Part shown: piece by piece, positions 8,486 to 18,281 of the stretch | How the letters are laid out: each line of letters starts with the position of its first letter | How positions within the stretch are numbered: the first letter of the stretch is position 1 | Source: Marivirga lumbricoides | GTDB taxonomy: Bacteria > Bacteroidota > Bacteroidia > Cytophagales > Cyclobacteriaceae | Direction of reading: 5' to 3' | Assembly (NCBI RefSeq): GCF_014636295.1 | Contig: NZ_BMEC01000002.1 | Span: 310,001-374,000 of the forward strand | DNA: 64,000 nt | The notes under the pieces: generated by a model | The model's input: the letters and a program-made list of their open reading frames with translations, nothing else | What the model was told of the DNA's origin: nothing | Databases searched by the model: none | Translations under genes and position numbers: made by a program

Positions 8486-11104
8486 TTAAAATTTAAAATC
8501 ATAAGATAGGGCAGGAATTATCTGTCCAACGATAGAAAGTTTAAAAGCATCAATTTCTCTTAGGGAATCAGACGATCTAAAAAATACAGAATAAGCATTT
8601 CTTCTACTGTATACATTGTAGAAAGTGAGTACCCAATTAGCTTTAACAGTTTTATTTCTTTTCAAGGTAGTACCGAGGTGAAAAGATAAATCCAGTCTGT
8701 GATAGTCAGGTATTCTATCACCATTCCTATTGGTGTAGTTAGCTACTTTAACTCCAAATACATCATAAACAGATTCAGGATAAGTAATAGGCCTTCCTGT
8801 ATTATACAGGAAATTTGCGGAAATATCAAATCTTCTGGAAACCTTAAGATTTCCGAATAACGATAAATTGTGAGGTTGATCAAAATTTGTTGGAAATGCA
8901 TTACCTTCATTAATCCTCTCTAATAAATTCTCACTATTAACAGTTATAAGGGATCTTGAATAAGTATAACTCACCCAACCAGTTAATTTGCCTCTTAATT
9001 TCTTAATATACATTTCCATCCCGTAGGCTTCACCTTCGCCCTGTAATAATTCATCTTCAATTTTATGGTTACCTAACAGCTGAGCTCCATTCTTATAGTC
9101 AATTAAATCGTATATATTTTTATAAAAAACTTCCACAGATCCTTCTATATTATTCGCAAAAAAGTTCCGGAAATAACCTAATGTATATTGATCGGAAATT
9201 GTAGGTTTGATATTAAAATCACTCAACTTCCATATATCCACAGGAGTTACTGAAGCCGTATTAGAAATTAAATGGATAAACTGTTGCATCCTGTTATAGC
9301 CAAATTTAATAGAGCTTTTATTATTTACTTTATAATTGAAAGAAAATCTGGGTTCCAACCCACCATAACTATAATTACCACTCCCTAATTTACCTCTCAT
9401 AAAGTATGTATATCTTAATCCACCGTACATAGATATATTATTATTTATTTTCCATTCATCACTTACATAGAGGGCTGATTCAATAGCTGATTCGCTGGCA
9501 ATATTTGAACTCTCTGAGCGCAATTCATAATTTGCACTCAATTCTCCTGGATTTAATTGATAAAATACTCCGTTAACTCCAAATTTAATCCTGTGAGCCT
9601 CATTATTATCAATGTTAAAAAACCAATTAATCTTAGAATTTTCAATTTTCGAGTTGAGTAAAGTTTCCAAATCTTCACTTAATGTTTCTACTAATGAATA
9701 GCGATACCTACTATAATTATAACTAAAATCAGAACTAAATTGTGGATTATAATTATGCCTCCACTTAGTAGTAAGGCTTTCATTTATATAATTATATTCT
9801 ACCTCGTTCCTAATGGAAAATTGATCATTACTACCATACGCGGTTAATTCAAACTGATTCTTATCATTAATCAAATGATGATATTTAAAATTTACATCTC
9901 CAAAAGAGGAGCTACTTTGCTTCAAATCTTTGTTTTTTACGGATTTTATAATATAATTTGGGTAAGCTGCTCTAACACCAAAAACAACTGAACTCTTTTC
10001 TCGAATTATTGGAGTAGTAATATTCAGTCTAGATGAAATAACACCAATCCCTCCTGATGCCTCGAATTCATCTTTGTTACCATTCTTCATGCTAATATCT
10101 AATACTGAGGCTATTCTTCCACCAAATCTGGCAGGAATAGTACCTTTATATAATTGAACATCTTCAACACCATCTGGATTAAAAGCAGTAAAAAAACCAA
10201 AGAGGTGGGAGGAATTAAATATTGTTCCATCATCAAGTAAAACTAAATTTGCTCCAACTCCACTTCCTCTAACATTGAAGCCGGCTGAAGCCTCGCCTGT
10301 TAAATTTACTCCCGGTAGAGAAGTAATACTTTTGATAATATCAGCTTCCCCAAGAAAAGCAGGCATTTTTTCAATTTCATCAATAGTTATTCTATCTGAA
10401 CCTGTAATCGTTTCAGATACATTTTCATCCAGCGCTTTAGCTGTTACTACTACTTCGTTTAATTGAACCAAGTCACTGTATAGACTCATATTTAACTTAC
10501 TCGAGGAGTTAAGAATAATGGAAACTTCAAAAGCTTCAACATTTACAGACTCATATCTCAATGTGTGGTAACCAATAGGTAAATTTATATCATACTCACC
10601 TTTCTCATTTGTTACAGTTGCTAATTTAGCCTCAATAGCTGATACTTTTACTCCGGGGATAACGCTTCCATCTTCTCCGGATTTTACTAATCCGGATACT
10701 CTAGCAGTACTGTCTCTAAAGTTAGGCTCACCTAATGAAATTATCTGCAAATCTCTACCTTTATCTTTTGAATCAACATTCACTAAAACAGGACTGTTTT
10801 TTAAAAAAATAATATAATTAGGTTCTTTAAAAATAAAACTTAATTGGTACCTATTGAAAGCATCATTGAGTACTTTGTTTAATGGTTCTTGAAAGACATT
10901 AACTGTGATAAAAATATCTTCTAACCATTCTGATTTATAACGAAACCTCACATCATACAACTGCTCAATTTCTTTTATAAATGAGGGAGCTGATATGTTC
11001 GATCTATTAATTGTTACTAATAGATGTTCATTTACTTGAGCTGAAATTGTATTAAATGATAAAATAAAACTAAATATTAAAACAAGTTGACGAAATAGTT
11101 TCAA
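8486..11104 (-). CDS. TonB-dependent receptor with STN and carboxypeptidase-regulatory-like domains
   Basis: The 872-residue outer-membrane receptor has a signal peptide (1-22), an STN/secretin-like domain (about 30-105, with VTINRSNISAPSFIKEIEQL), a CarboxypepD_reg-like domain (about 130-215, ARVSGLVKSGEDGSVIPGV), a plug (about 240-340, with ITSLPGVNLTGEASAGFNVR and DDGTIFNSSHLFGFF) and a 22-strand-type barrel ending in aromatic F (ALSYDFKF). STN domains often interact with anti-sigma factors, but no FecR or sigma gene lies adjacent. It is first in an operon with the DUF4249 and plug-like proteins. The substrate is not predictable. Confidence 0.92.
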   Translation of the reverse strand: MKLFRQLVLIFSFILSFNTISAQVNEHLLVTINRSNISAPSFIKEIEQLYDVRFRYKSEWLEDIFITVNVFQEPLNKVLNDAFNRYQLSFIFKEPNYIIFLKNSPVLVNVDSKDKGRDLQIISLGEPNFRDSTARVSGLVKSGEDGSVIPGVKVSAIEAKLATVTNEKGEYDINLPIGYHTLRYESVNVEAFEVSIILNSSSKLNMSLYSDLVQLNEVVVTAKALDENVSETITGSDRITIDEIEKMPAFLGEADIIKSITSLPGVNLTGEASAGFNVRGSGVGANLVLLDDGTIFNSSHLFGFFTAFNPDGVEDVQLYKGTIPARFGGRIASVLDISMKNGNKDEFEASGGIGVISSRLNITTPIIREKSSVVFGVRAAYPNYIIKSVKNKDLKQSSSSFGDVNFKYHHLINDKNQFELTAYGSNDQFSIRNEVEYNYINESLTTKWRHNYNPQFSSDFSYNYSRYRYSLVETLSEDLETLLNSKIENSKINWFFNIDNNEAHRIKFGVNGVFYQLNPGELSANYELRSESSNIASESAIESALYVSDEWKINNNISMYGGLRYTYFMRGKLGSGNYSYGGLEPRFSFNYKVNNKSSIKFGYNRMQQFIHLISNTASVTPVDIWKLSDFNIKPTISDQYTLGYFRNFFANNIEGSVEVFYKNIYDLIDYKNGAQLLGNHKIEDELLQGEGEAYGMEMYIKKLRGKLTGWVSYTYSRSLITVNSENLLERINEGNAFPTNFDQPHNLSLFGNLKVSRRFDISANFLYNTGRPITYPESVYDVFGVKVANYTNRNGDRIPDYHRLDLSFHLGTTLKRNKTVKANWVLTFYNVYSRRNAYSVFFRSSDSLREIDAFKLSIVGQIIPALSYDFKF

Positions 11105-11226
11105 GGCATTAAATGTTTAAATCACAATATAGGGCTCAACTTACATAAATCAAAATTTATACTATACACAAGTAAACTTCATTTACTGCTTCTTTTGAGA
11201 AGATTAGTAAATGAAAAATAATGTAG

Positions 11227-13458
11227 TTACTCCTCGCCACTTAGCAACAATGGCAGTAAAAAAAGATCAGTGATCAGAGCGCTAAGCATTGCTAAAGAAA
11301 GGAATAGCCCTAAATAGAAGGTAGTAGCAAAGGAAGAGAAGGTAAAAAGTATAAAGCCCCCAATTATTAAAACTGAAGTAATTACTATTGATAAGCCCGC
11401 TGAACGGAAAGTTTTTATCAATCTCCATGAGTGACTAGTCGCTTTTGCTTTTTTGTATGCCCCTAAAAAGTGGATGGTATCATCAACTGCAATACCAAAA
11501 GCAACAGCAAAAATAATGGCTGTAGTTAACTTTAAAGGCGCACCTATAAATCCCATAACACCAGCTGTTATTAATAGCGGAATAAAATTAGGAACTAAGC
11601 TGATTAGTAACATTTTAAGTGATTTAAAATAGAATGCTAAAACGATAGAAATCAATGCTGTAGCTAGTAATAATCCTTTAATTAAACTCCATGAAATCAT
11701 TTCATTGCTTTCATCTATCAAATAGGTAGTGCCTGTAATCCTGTATTGTATTATACTTGAATCTACGTGAGTGTTGATGAAACTTTGCAGATCACTATTT
11801 TTTTGCCTGGTAGCGTAAGATCCCCATTCAGGAATAAACCCAGCAAAGCGAGCATATTTGCCCGAAGAATCCGCAATGGTGGCACTATTCATTCTTGATT
11901 TAATCCGCTGGATATTTTTAAGGCTACTTTCAAAGGCCTCCTCAGGAGGAAATCTATAAAAAGAAGCTCCTCCTCCCCTCTCTATTTGATAACCATACTT
12001 TAGCAAATCAACTGGTGAAAATAACCGCTGCATTCCAAATTCAGATCGCAAGTAACTATCAATTATATCTGCCTCCTTTAAAAAATGGTAATCCCAGACT
12101 GATAAGTTACTATCTGCAGGCCAAATGGCCATTTCCCATGGTTTTGAGCCTCCAAATTCCTGATCTACCAGCTCGAAGTCATACTTTATTTCCGAGTCTT
12201 CAGGTAAATCTTTTAGAAGATAAGCATCTGTTTTAAGCTGAAAAATTCCAATCAGTGCTCCAATCACTATCACACTAGACAATACAGTAATTGAAAATCT
12301 ATTCCTCATAATCCCAACAGTGAACTGTCTGTAAGGTATATTTAGTGGCTTAACCTTGTATTTTGGAGGTAACAGAAGGGGACCCAAAATAAAGTTGGTG
12401 ATAAAAGCAATTAAAACACCTAAACCTGCAAATATTCCTAATTCCTTAACAGGTGCCGATGGAATAGAAATTAGGCTAAAAAAACCAATAGCTGTTGTAA
12501 CGGAAGTTAATAGCGTAGGAGTAAAAATCTTCAGTACTGCGCCTTTCAGTTTATCTACATATAAAAATGATTCATTTTGTCTGTATGCATTCAGTAGGTG
12601 AATACCATCCGAAGTAGCCACAAACAGTATGATGGGAGGAATAAGCACACTCAAAATACTTAATTCCACACCGATAGAAGCCATTATCCCCAGCAGATAG
12701 ATTAATGTACTTAGGCTAATTAAATAAGGCAGCAGCATATTTCTAACCGACCGGTATATTAACAAGAGCAAAACTGCAGTAACTAATAAAGCAAGAGATA
12801 AAAACATAGAAAAATCATGCTTTATGTAATTGATAAACTCCGTTTGCGCTGTAAGCTTACCCACTATTCTATAGTTAGGAAAATCAGCTTCTAATAAGCT
12901 GGATTCTAATTCTGACAGCAGTAATTGTTCACCTTTTGGCTTTTGGAAATGCTTATGCTTGAGTTGTACCAGCAGAGCTTCTGCGTCATCAGCAAAAAGA
13001 GTTCTATAAAGAGGGTGAGTATAAATCCTTATGCTATCAGATGCCAGCCGATCAGGATTTTTAGTATGCAAAAGAGGAATACCACTTAAACCTACAGGGG
13101 ATTTTATTAAGTGTGGTATTTCAGTTGGGGAAAGAAGCGACTCCACTCCTTCCAATTCAGAAGCTTTTCTGCTCAACCTTTTTACTTGTTGAAGAAAGGT
13201 AGTATCAAAAACAGTGTTCTCTGCTTCAAGTATGATTATAAGATAATCGTTGTCGTAGTCAAAAGTTTTGAGGTGCTGCTCATAGAATTGCCTGTCTTCA
13301 TTATCTTCACCAAACAGCCTCTCGAATTCAAAATTAATTGAGAGATGATTGAGTTGGTATATTGAAACAGCAGTACTAATTAACCATAGGCAGGCCACTA
13401 TCCACCTGAAGGAAGAGTTTTGATAGTTGTGGTAAAATTTTGATAGTATTTTTTTCAA
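11227..13458 (-). CDS. RND superfamily MMPL-type exporter
   Basis: The 743-residue inner-membrane protein shows the two-repeat RND architecture: TM1 near residue 15-35, a periplasmic domain, TM bundle about 215-365, TM about 385-400, a second periplasmic domain, then TM bundle about 600-740. Motifs include FVATSDGIHLLNAYRQ and IFAVAFGIAVDDTIHFLGAY, with acidic residues in TM4 and TM10 that carry proton transfer in the family. It has no adaptor or outer-membrane gene beside it, as is usual for MMPL-type lipid or hopanoid exporters. The substrate is unknown. Confidence 0.85.
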   Translation of the reverse strand: MKKILSKFYHNYQNSSFRWIVACLWLISTAVSIYQLNHLSINFEFERLFGEDNEDRQFYEQHLKTFDYDNDYLIIILEAENTVFDTTFLQQVKRLSRKASELEGVESLLSPTEIPHLIKSPVGLSGIPLLHTKNPDRLASDSIRIYTHPLYRTLFADDAEALLVQLKHKHFQKPKGEQLLLSELESSLLEADFPNYRIVGKLTAQTEFINYIKHDFSMFLSLALLVTAVLLLLIYRSVRNMLLPYLISLSTLIYLLGIMASIGVELSILSVLIPPIILFVATSDGIHLLNAYRQNESFLYVDKLKGAVLKIFTPTLLTSVTTAIGFFSLISIPSAPVKELGIFAGLGVLIAFITNFILGPLLLPPKYKVKPLNIPYRQFTVGIMRNRFSITVLSSVIVIGALIGIFQLKTDAYLLKDLPEDSEIKYDFELVDQEFGGSKPWEMAIWPADSNLSVWDYHFLKEADIIDSYLRSEFGMQRLFSPVDLLKYGYQIERGGGASFYRFPPEEAFESSLKNIQRIKSRMNSATIADSSGKYARFAGFIPEWGSYATRQKNSDLQSFINTHVDSSIIQYRITGTTYLIDESNEMISWSLIKGLLLATALISIVLAFYFKSLKMLLISLVPNFIPLLITAGVMGFIGAPLKLTTAIIFAVAFGIAVDDTIHFLGAYKKAKATSHSWRLIKTFRSAGLSIVITSVLIIGGFILFTFSSFATTFYLGLFLSLAMLSALITDLFLLPLLLSGEE

Positions 13459-13551
13459 TGACTACTAATGAATTTAAAGATAGTGTTTTAAAAACGGACT
13501 CTTTTAAGAGTTTAGATTTAAGAAAAATTAAAATTAGTCATATTTTAGAAA

Positions 13552-15003
13552 TCATACCATTCGGTTGGCTACTGTATGTTTCTCCAGAATTCTTTTAGCC
13601 TCCCTCTTTACGAGTGGGTCATCCTTCATTTCCCAAATTATTTTTCTTGCCTTTTTTCCTGCCAAATCAAAATCTATAATAGGTTTGGGGTAGTGCTGAC
13701 CTAACTCAAATTTTAAATCTTTTTGTTCTAAATATGTCAGTTCCCAGGGCTTATGTGTGAAGGCCGTTGGTAAATTCTGTAATTCCGGCACCCACTTTTT
13801 AATAAATAAGCCTTCCGGATCATGATCTAAGGATTGTTTCAAGGGATTATATATTCTGATAGTGTTGATTCCGGTAACTCCTGCCTGCATTTGAAATTGC
13901 GGATAATGAATTCCCGGTTCATAATCTAAAAATTGCCTACCTAAATGGAGTGCCCCCTCCTTCCATGGCTGCCAGAGGTGAAATGTTAAAAAGGAGACCA
14001 GCATTGCCCGCATTCTGAAGTTGAGATAGCCGGTTTCATTTACACACCTCATACAAGCATCCACCAGAGGAAAGCCTGTACTTCCGGTTTTCCAGGCAGT
14101 AAAAAATGCTTCATTTTGCTCTAGCCTTATGGAATTATAGCCTCTGTTAATATTTTCAAATTCATACCGAGGCTCCATTTCAAATTTCTGAATAAAATGA
14201 CAATGCCATCTGAGCCTTGAGCCAAAATTATTTAAGGCACTTTTTGAGCCATGCTCCTTTGCCACAAGCATTGACTGGAAAACCTGACGCATACTGATAT
14301 TACCATAGGCAATGTAAGGAGAAAGCCGGCTACAGGATATTCTGGCTTCAGTAGGTTTGCTAATATTTTTATTGTAGTAAAAGTGTCTTGTTTCCAGAAA
14401 TGATCGAAGATATTTATTAGCTAAATGCTCCCCTCCTTTTTGAATATTTACTACCTCAGTTTTTAAACTATAGTGGAACTCCTCGGGTAAATCATTTAAC
14501 TCGAGAGTTGATATCTTATCCCAATGAATTTTTTCAATGGGTTGAGACATTAAGCTATGCCATTCCTCAGGCCAACCTTTTCTGTTGACTCTTCCTCTTT
14601 GTACTCCAAACTGCTGGTATTCTTTCCACGCAATTCCTTTTCTTCTGCAAAATGCGCTTACAGCTTTATCTCTGTCATAAGTTAATGCAATTCCGGTTTC
14701 TTCATAAGAAAGCAGAAATTTCACCTCGTATATTTCAGAAATCCACTCCAAAAAATCCACCACTTCAGCATGTAGTTGAAGAATAGATTTATTAAAATCT
14801 TTCAGAGAACTTACCATTGCGTTGAGAGATTCAGAAACAAATTGCCAATGTCTCACGCTATAGTCTTCCGCACTCATCAATGAAGGTTCCCAACAATAAA
14901 AAATAATAGTGGGCAAACCTGTTTTGGAGGCTTCTGAAAATGGTTTATGATCAGAAATCCGTAAATCCCTTTTGAGCCAAACAAGTTGAACAGGTTTTTT
15001 CAA
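13552..15003 (-). CDS. Cryptochrome/photolyase family protein
   Basis: The 483-residue flavoprotein has an N-terminal antenna domain ([16 protein letters not shown]) and a C-terminal FAD-binding domain ([52 protein letters not shown]). Classical CPD photolyases carry a Trp-rich NNGGWQW-type block before the last motif. Here that position reads [13 protein letters not shown], so a terminal Trp of the electron-transfer chain may be absent or displaced. Either DNA repair or a blue-light signalling role is possible. A monocistronic gene between the MMPL exporter and acnA. Confidence 0.85.
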   Translation of the reverse strand: MKKPVQLVWLKRDLRISDHKPFSEASKTGLPTIIFYCWEPSLMSAEDYSVRHWQFVSESLNAMVSSLKDFNKSILQLHAEVVDFLEWISEIYEVKFLLSYEETGIALTYDRDKAVSAFCRRKGIAWKEYQQFGVQRGRVNRKGWPEEWHSLMSQPIEKIHWDKISTLELNDLPEEFHYSLKTEVVNIQKGGEHLANKYLRSFLETRHFYYNKNISKPTEARISCSRLSPYIAYGNISMRQVFQSMLVAKEHGSKSALNNFGSRLRWHCHFIQKFEMEPRYEFENINRGYNSIRLEQNEAFFTAWKTGSTGFPLVDACMRCVNETGYLNFRMRAMLVSFLTFHLWQPWKEGALHLGRQFLDYEPGIHYPQFQMQAGVTGINTIRIYNPLKQSLDHDPEGLFIKKWVPELQNLPTAFTHKPWELTYLEQKDLKFELGQHYPKPIIDFDLAGKKARKIIWEMKDDPLVKREAKRILEKHTVANRMV

Positions 15004-15110
15004 GCGAATAATATTAGTATTTTATACCTAAGGAAATTTTATAATAGCAGGCTTCCACTAGTTATTACAATGAGTTATTAATCCATCTGATTAAAGATCG
15101 TTTAATAAAA

Positions 15111-15139
15111 AAGCCTGTCTACACTCGTAGAACAGGCTT
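15111..15139 (-). terminator. Rho-independent terminator after acnA
   Basis: An 8-bp perfect stem (AAGCCTGT / ACAGGCTT) with a nested CTAC/GTAG pair in the loop is followed on the minus strand by a T run. It lies 23 bp past the acnA stop, on the side expected for that transcript. Confidence 0.8.
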
Positions 15140-15161
15140 AATTTATCTGGATTGGAAATAT

Positions 15162-17945
15162 TTAATCCTTAAGGAAATTTCTTAATACATATTGAAGAAT
15201 GCCTTCATGTTGATAATAAGAAATCTCTACTTTAGAATCTAATCTGGCAATTACATTAAATGTAATTTCTTTACCTTCCTGGTTTTTAGCTACCACAGAA
15301 AGCTCTTTTAACACATCTAGCCCTTCCGCTATACCTTTAATTGTAAACTGTTCTGTTCCTTTTAAACCAAGCTTTTCCGCATTTTCACCCTCTTTAAATT
15401 GTAAGGGTAATACACCCATTCCAATCAGGTTACTACGGTGAATTCTTTCATAACTTTCAGCAATCACTGCTTTAACACCAAGTAAAAATGTTCCTTTAGC
15501 GGCCCAATCTCTTGAAGATCCGCTACCGTATTCTTTACCAGCCAGTACAATACTTGGAGTGCCTGCTTCTTTATATTTTGTTGCCGCATCAAAAACCGTC
15601 ATTTCCTCACCTGAAGGAATATGTGTGGTATAACCACCTTCTTTATTAGCAAGCTTATTTTTAATCCTTACATTGGCAAAAGTTCCCCGAACCATTACTT
15701 CATCATTTCCCCTTCTTGATCCGTATGAATTAAATTGGTCTTCACTTACACCTTTTTCCTTTAAGTATTTACCTGCGGCAGAATCTCCTTTAAAAGAACC
15801 TGCAGGGGAAATATGGTCAGTAGTGATTGAGTCTCCCAACATCAATAATACGTTGGCGTCTTTTATATCTTTTAATTCCGGAGCTTCTTCAGAAATATTT
15901 TTAAAGAAAGGAGCTTCTTTGATGTAGGTAGAATTTTCTTCCCATTCATAATCATCAGTATCAGGGGCTTTCATTTCTCTCCACTGCTCATTTCCATCAA
16001 AAATTTCCCCATAGTTCTTTTTATAATCATTAGGGGTGAGCACCTTATTCATCACTTCAAATATTTCATCATTGCTTGGCCACACATCTTTCATGTATAC
16101 AGGCTCATCATTACTATCATAACCAATGGGCTCATTGTTCAGGTCAATATCTACACGGCCAGCCAGCGCATACACTACTACCAACATAGGCGACATCAGA
16201 AAATTCATTTTCACCTGAGGATGCACCCTCGCTTCAAAATTCCTGTTTCCTGAAAGCACTGAAGCCATTACAAGATTACTTTCATCAATTGCTTTTGCTA
16301 TAGGAGGCGGTAAAGGACCGGAATTCCCGATACAGGAAGTACAACCAAAGCCAACTACATGAAATCTTAATGCTTCTAAATCTTCCAGAAGGTCTGCCGA
16401 TTTCAGATAATCAGTTACTACTTTTGAGCCAGGAGCCAAACTTGTTTTCACCCATGGTGGCACATCAATTCCTCTTTCTCTTGCTTTTTTAGCTACCAGA
16501 CCGGCACCTATCATTACACTAGGGTTAGATGTATTCGTACAGCTTGTTATGGCAGCAATAGCAATAGAGCCATCACTTACAGTGTATTCCCCCTGTCGGG
16601 TTTTAATATGAACAGTTTGCAAGCCTTCTAAATCCTCCTTTTTCTCTTCTACCACTACATCTCCATCTTCCTTCACTTTTTCCCTTCTCGGGTCAGGCTG
16701 GGTGCCACCTTCAGCATACCATCTGTTAATTTCCCTGTCCTGAGAGGCGAGGTATTTTCTACCATACCCTTCATTAAGTAACTCCTTAAATTTCTCATCA
16801 AAGTCCTTTACAAAAATTTTATCCTGAGGACGCTTAGGACCAGAAACAGTAGGCTCTATATCACTCAGGTTTAATTCAAGCACATGCGAATAGGTGATTT
16901 TATCCTCATTTTCTCTCCAAAGCATATTGGCTTTTGTGTATTTCTCAACGAGTTCGATTTGCTCAGGCTCTCTGTTGGTTTTCTTCATGTAGCTCAATGT
17001 TTGGTCATCTATTGGGAAGTAAGTGACTGTACAACCAAACTCCGGAGACATATTTGAAATAGTGGCTCTATCCGGAACGGATAAAGTATCAAGCCCGGGA
17101 CCAAAAACTTCTACAAACTTTCCTACCACACCATGCCCTCTTAACAAGTGAGTTATATTGAGCACTAAATCAGTTGCTGTTGTGCCTAAAGGCAATTTGC
17201 CAGTAAGTTTTAAACCAATCACCTGTGGCATTATAAAATTAATAGGCTGACCTAAAATAGCTGCTTCTGCCTCAATTCCTCCAACTCCCCAGCCAACTAC
17301 ACCAATACCATTTACCATTGGCGTGTGAGAATCAGTACCTACAAGTGTATCAGGAAATACATAGCCATCTCTCTCAATCACCCCTTTTGCTAAATACTCA
17401 AGATTTACCTGATGGCAAATGCCCATTCCGGGAGGTACAACAGAGAAATTATTAAATGATTTCTGGGCCCATTTTAGAAATTGATAGCGTTCACCATTTC
17501 TTTCATATTCAACATCCACATTTTTTTTGTAGGCATAATTGGTGCCGAAATAGTCTACCTGTACCGAATGGTCAATGACTAGATCAACAGGAATTAATGG
17601 GTTAATTTTTTTAGGATCTTTTCCTTTTCTTACTGCTTCCGCTCTCAATGAAGCAATATCTACAACTGCTGGCACCCCTGTAAAATCCTGCATTAACACT
17701 CTGGCTGGTTTGTAAGGGATATCTTTTTCAGAAGGTTCTGGCTTCCAATTAAGTAACGTTTCAATATTTTCCTCTGTAATAGCGAAATCGTCAAAATTCC
17801 TCAATGCGTTCTCCAACAGAATCCGGACTGAAAAGGGAAGTTTGGAGATTTCTTTGCCTTTTTCTTCTAAAGCCTGCAAGCTGTAATACTTAAGGTTGCC
17901 TTTGGAAGATTTCAGTTCTTTTACAATTTTGTATGGGTCTAGCAT
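15162..17945 (-). CDS. acnA: Aconitate hydratase (AcnA/IRP type)
   Basis: The 927-residue enzyme isomerises citrate to isocitrate in the TCA cycle through a 4Fe-4S cluster. The cluster cysteines sit in SCTNTSNPSVMIGAG (one Cys) and GFGCTSCIGNSGPLP (two Cys), as in the AcnA/iron-regulatory-protein branch. DLVIDHSVQVDYFG, GTDSHTPMVNGIGVVGWG and the swivelling-domain GKEYGSGSSRDWAAKG block are intact. The length is slightly above the usual 890-900, with an acidic insert near EDGDVVVEEKKEDLE. Monocistronic with its own terminator. Confidence 0.97.
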   Translation of the reverse strand: MLDPYKIVKELKSSKGNLKYYSLQALEEKGKEISKLPFSVRILLENALRNFDDFAITEENIETLLNWKPEPSEKDIPYKPARVLMQDFTGVPAVVDIASLRAEAVRKGKDPKKINPLIPVDLVIDHSVQVDYFGTNYAYKKNVDVEYERNGERYQFLKWAQKSFNNFSVVPPGMGICHQVNLEYLAKGVIERDGYVFPDTLVGTDSHTPMVNGIGVVGWGVGGIEAEAAILGQPINFIMPQVIGLKLTGKLPLGTTATDLVLNITHLLRGHGVVGKFVEVFGPGLDTLSVPDRATISNMSPEFGCTVTYFPIDDQTLSYMKKTNREPEQIELVEKYTKANMLWRENEDKITYSHVLELNLSDIEPTVSGPKRPQDKIFVKDFDEKFKELLNEGYGRKYLASQDREINRWYAEGGTQPDPRREKVKEDGDVVVEEKKEDLEGLQTVHIKTRQGEYTVSDGSIAIAAITSCTNTSNPSVMIGAGLVAKKARERGIDVPPWVKTSLAPGSKVVTDYLKSADLLEDLEALRFHVVGFGCTSCIGNSGPLPPPIAKAIDESNLVMASVLSGNRNFEARVHPQVKMNFLMSPMLVVVYALAGRVDIDLNNEPIGYDSNDEPVYMKDVWPSNDEIFEVMNKVLTPNDYKKNYGEIFDGNEQWREMKAPDTDDYEWEENSTYIKEAPFFKNISEEAPELKDIKDANVLLMLGDSITTDHISPAGSFKGDSAAGKYLKEKGVSEDQFNSYGSRRGNDEVMVRGTFANVRIKNKLANKEGGYTTHIPSGEEMTVFDAATKYKEAGTPSIVLAGKEYGSGSSRDWAAKGTFLLGVKAVIAESYERIHRSNLIGMGVLPLQFKEGENAEKLGLKGTEQFTIKGIAEGLDVLKELSVVAKNQEGKEITFNVIARLDSKVEISYYQHEGILQYVLRNFLKD

Positions 17946-18281
17946 CTGATTTTTATTTAATTAAATCTATTTATTTTCAAGACTTCAAAATTTTATAAGA
18001 TGATAAAATATGAAGCACAGTAATTTATACTGAAATTGAGGATATTATGTTTTATATTCTTAATAAGAAGGATAATGTAAATTAGATTAATGATTATTTT
18101 TATAGTAGAAGAACAATTTTAAAGCATCTCAACAAGCACTATCGAATATTATATTGAAAAAAAAGCCGTAACAGAATTTTACTTCTGTTACGGTTTTTTT
18201 TGTTAGGTTGAAAACTGCAGGTATTAGAAGGCTTGCGGTTTTTTATTACCGAGAAAAATAATTTCCAATATGAGTTCTATC
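17946..18281. other. Intergenic stretch upstream of acnA
   Basis: This 336-bp AT-rich stretch holds the acnA promoter region, where no clear Bacteroidota -7/-33 boxes could be assigned, and the strong bidirectional hairpin at 18157-18201. I see no open frame of gene quality in it. Confidence 0.6.
18157..18201. terminator. Bidirectional rho-independent terminator
   Basis: A perfect 11-bp stem (CCGTAACAGAA / TTCTGTTACGG) with a 6-base loop is flanked by eight A on the left and eight T on the right, so it can end transcription on either strand. It serves the minus-strand gene 18282-19535 and insulates acnA. Confidence 0.9.
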
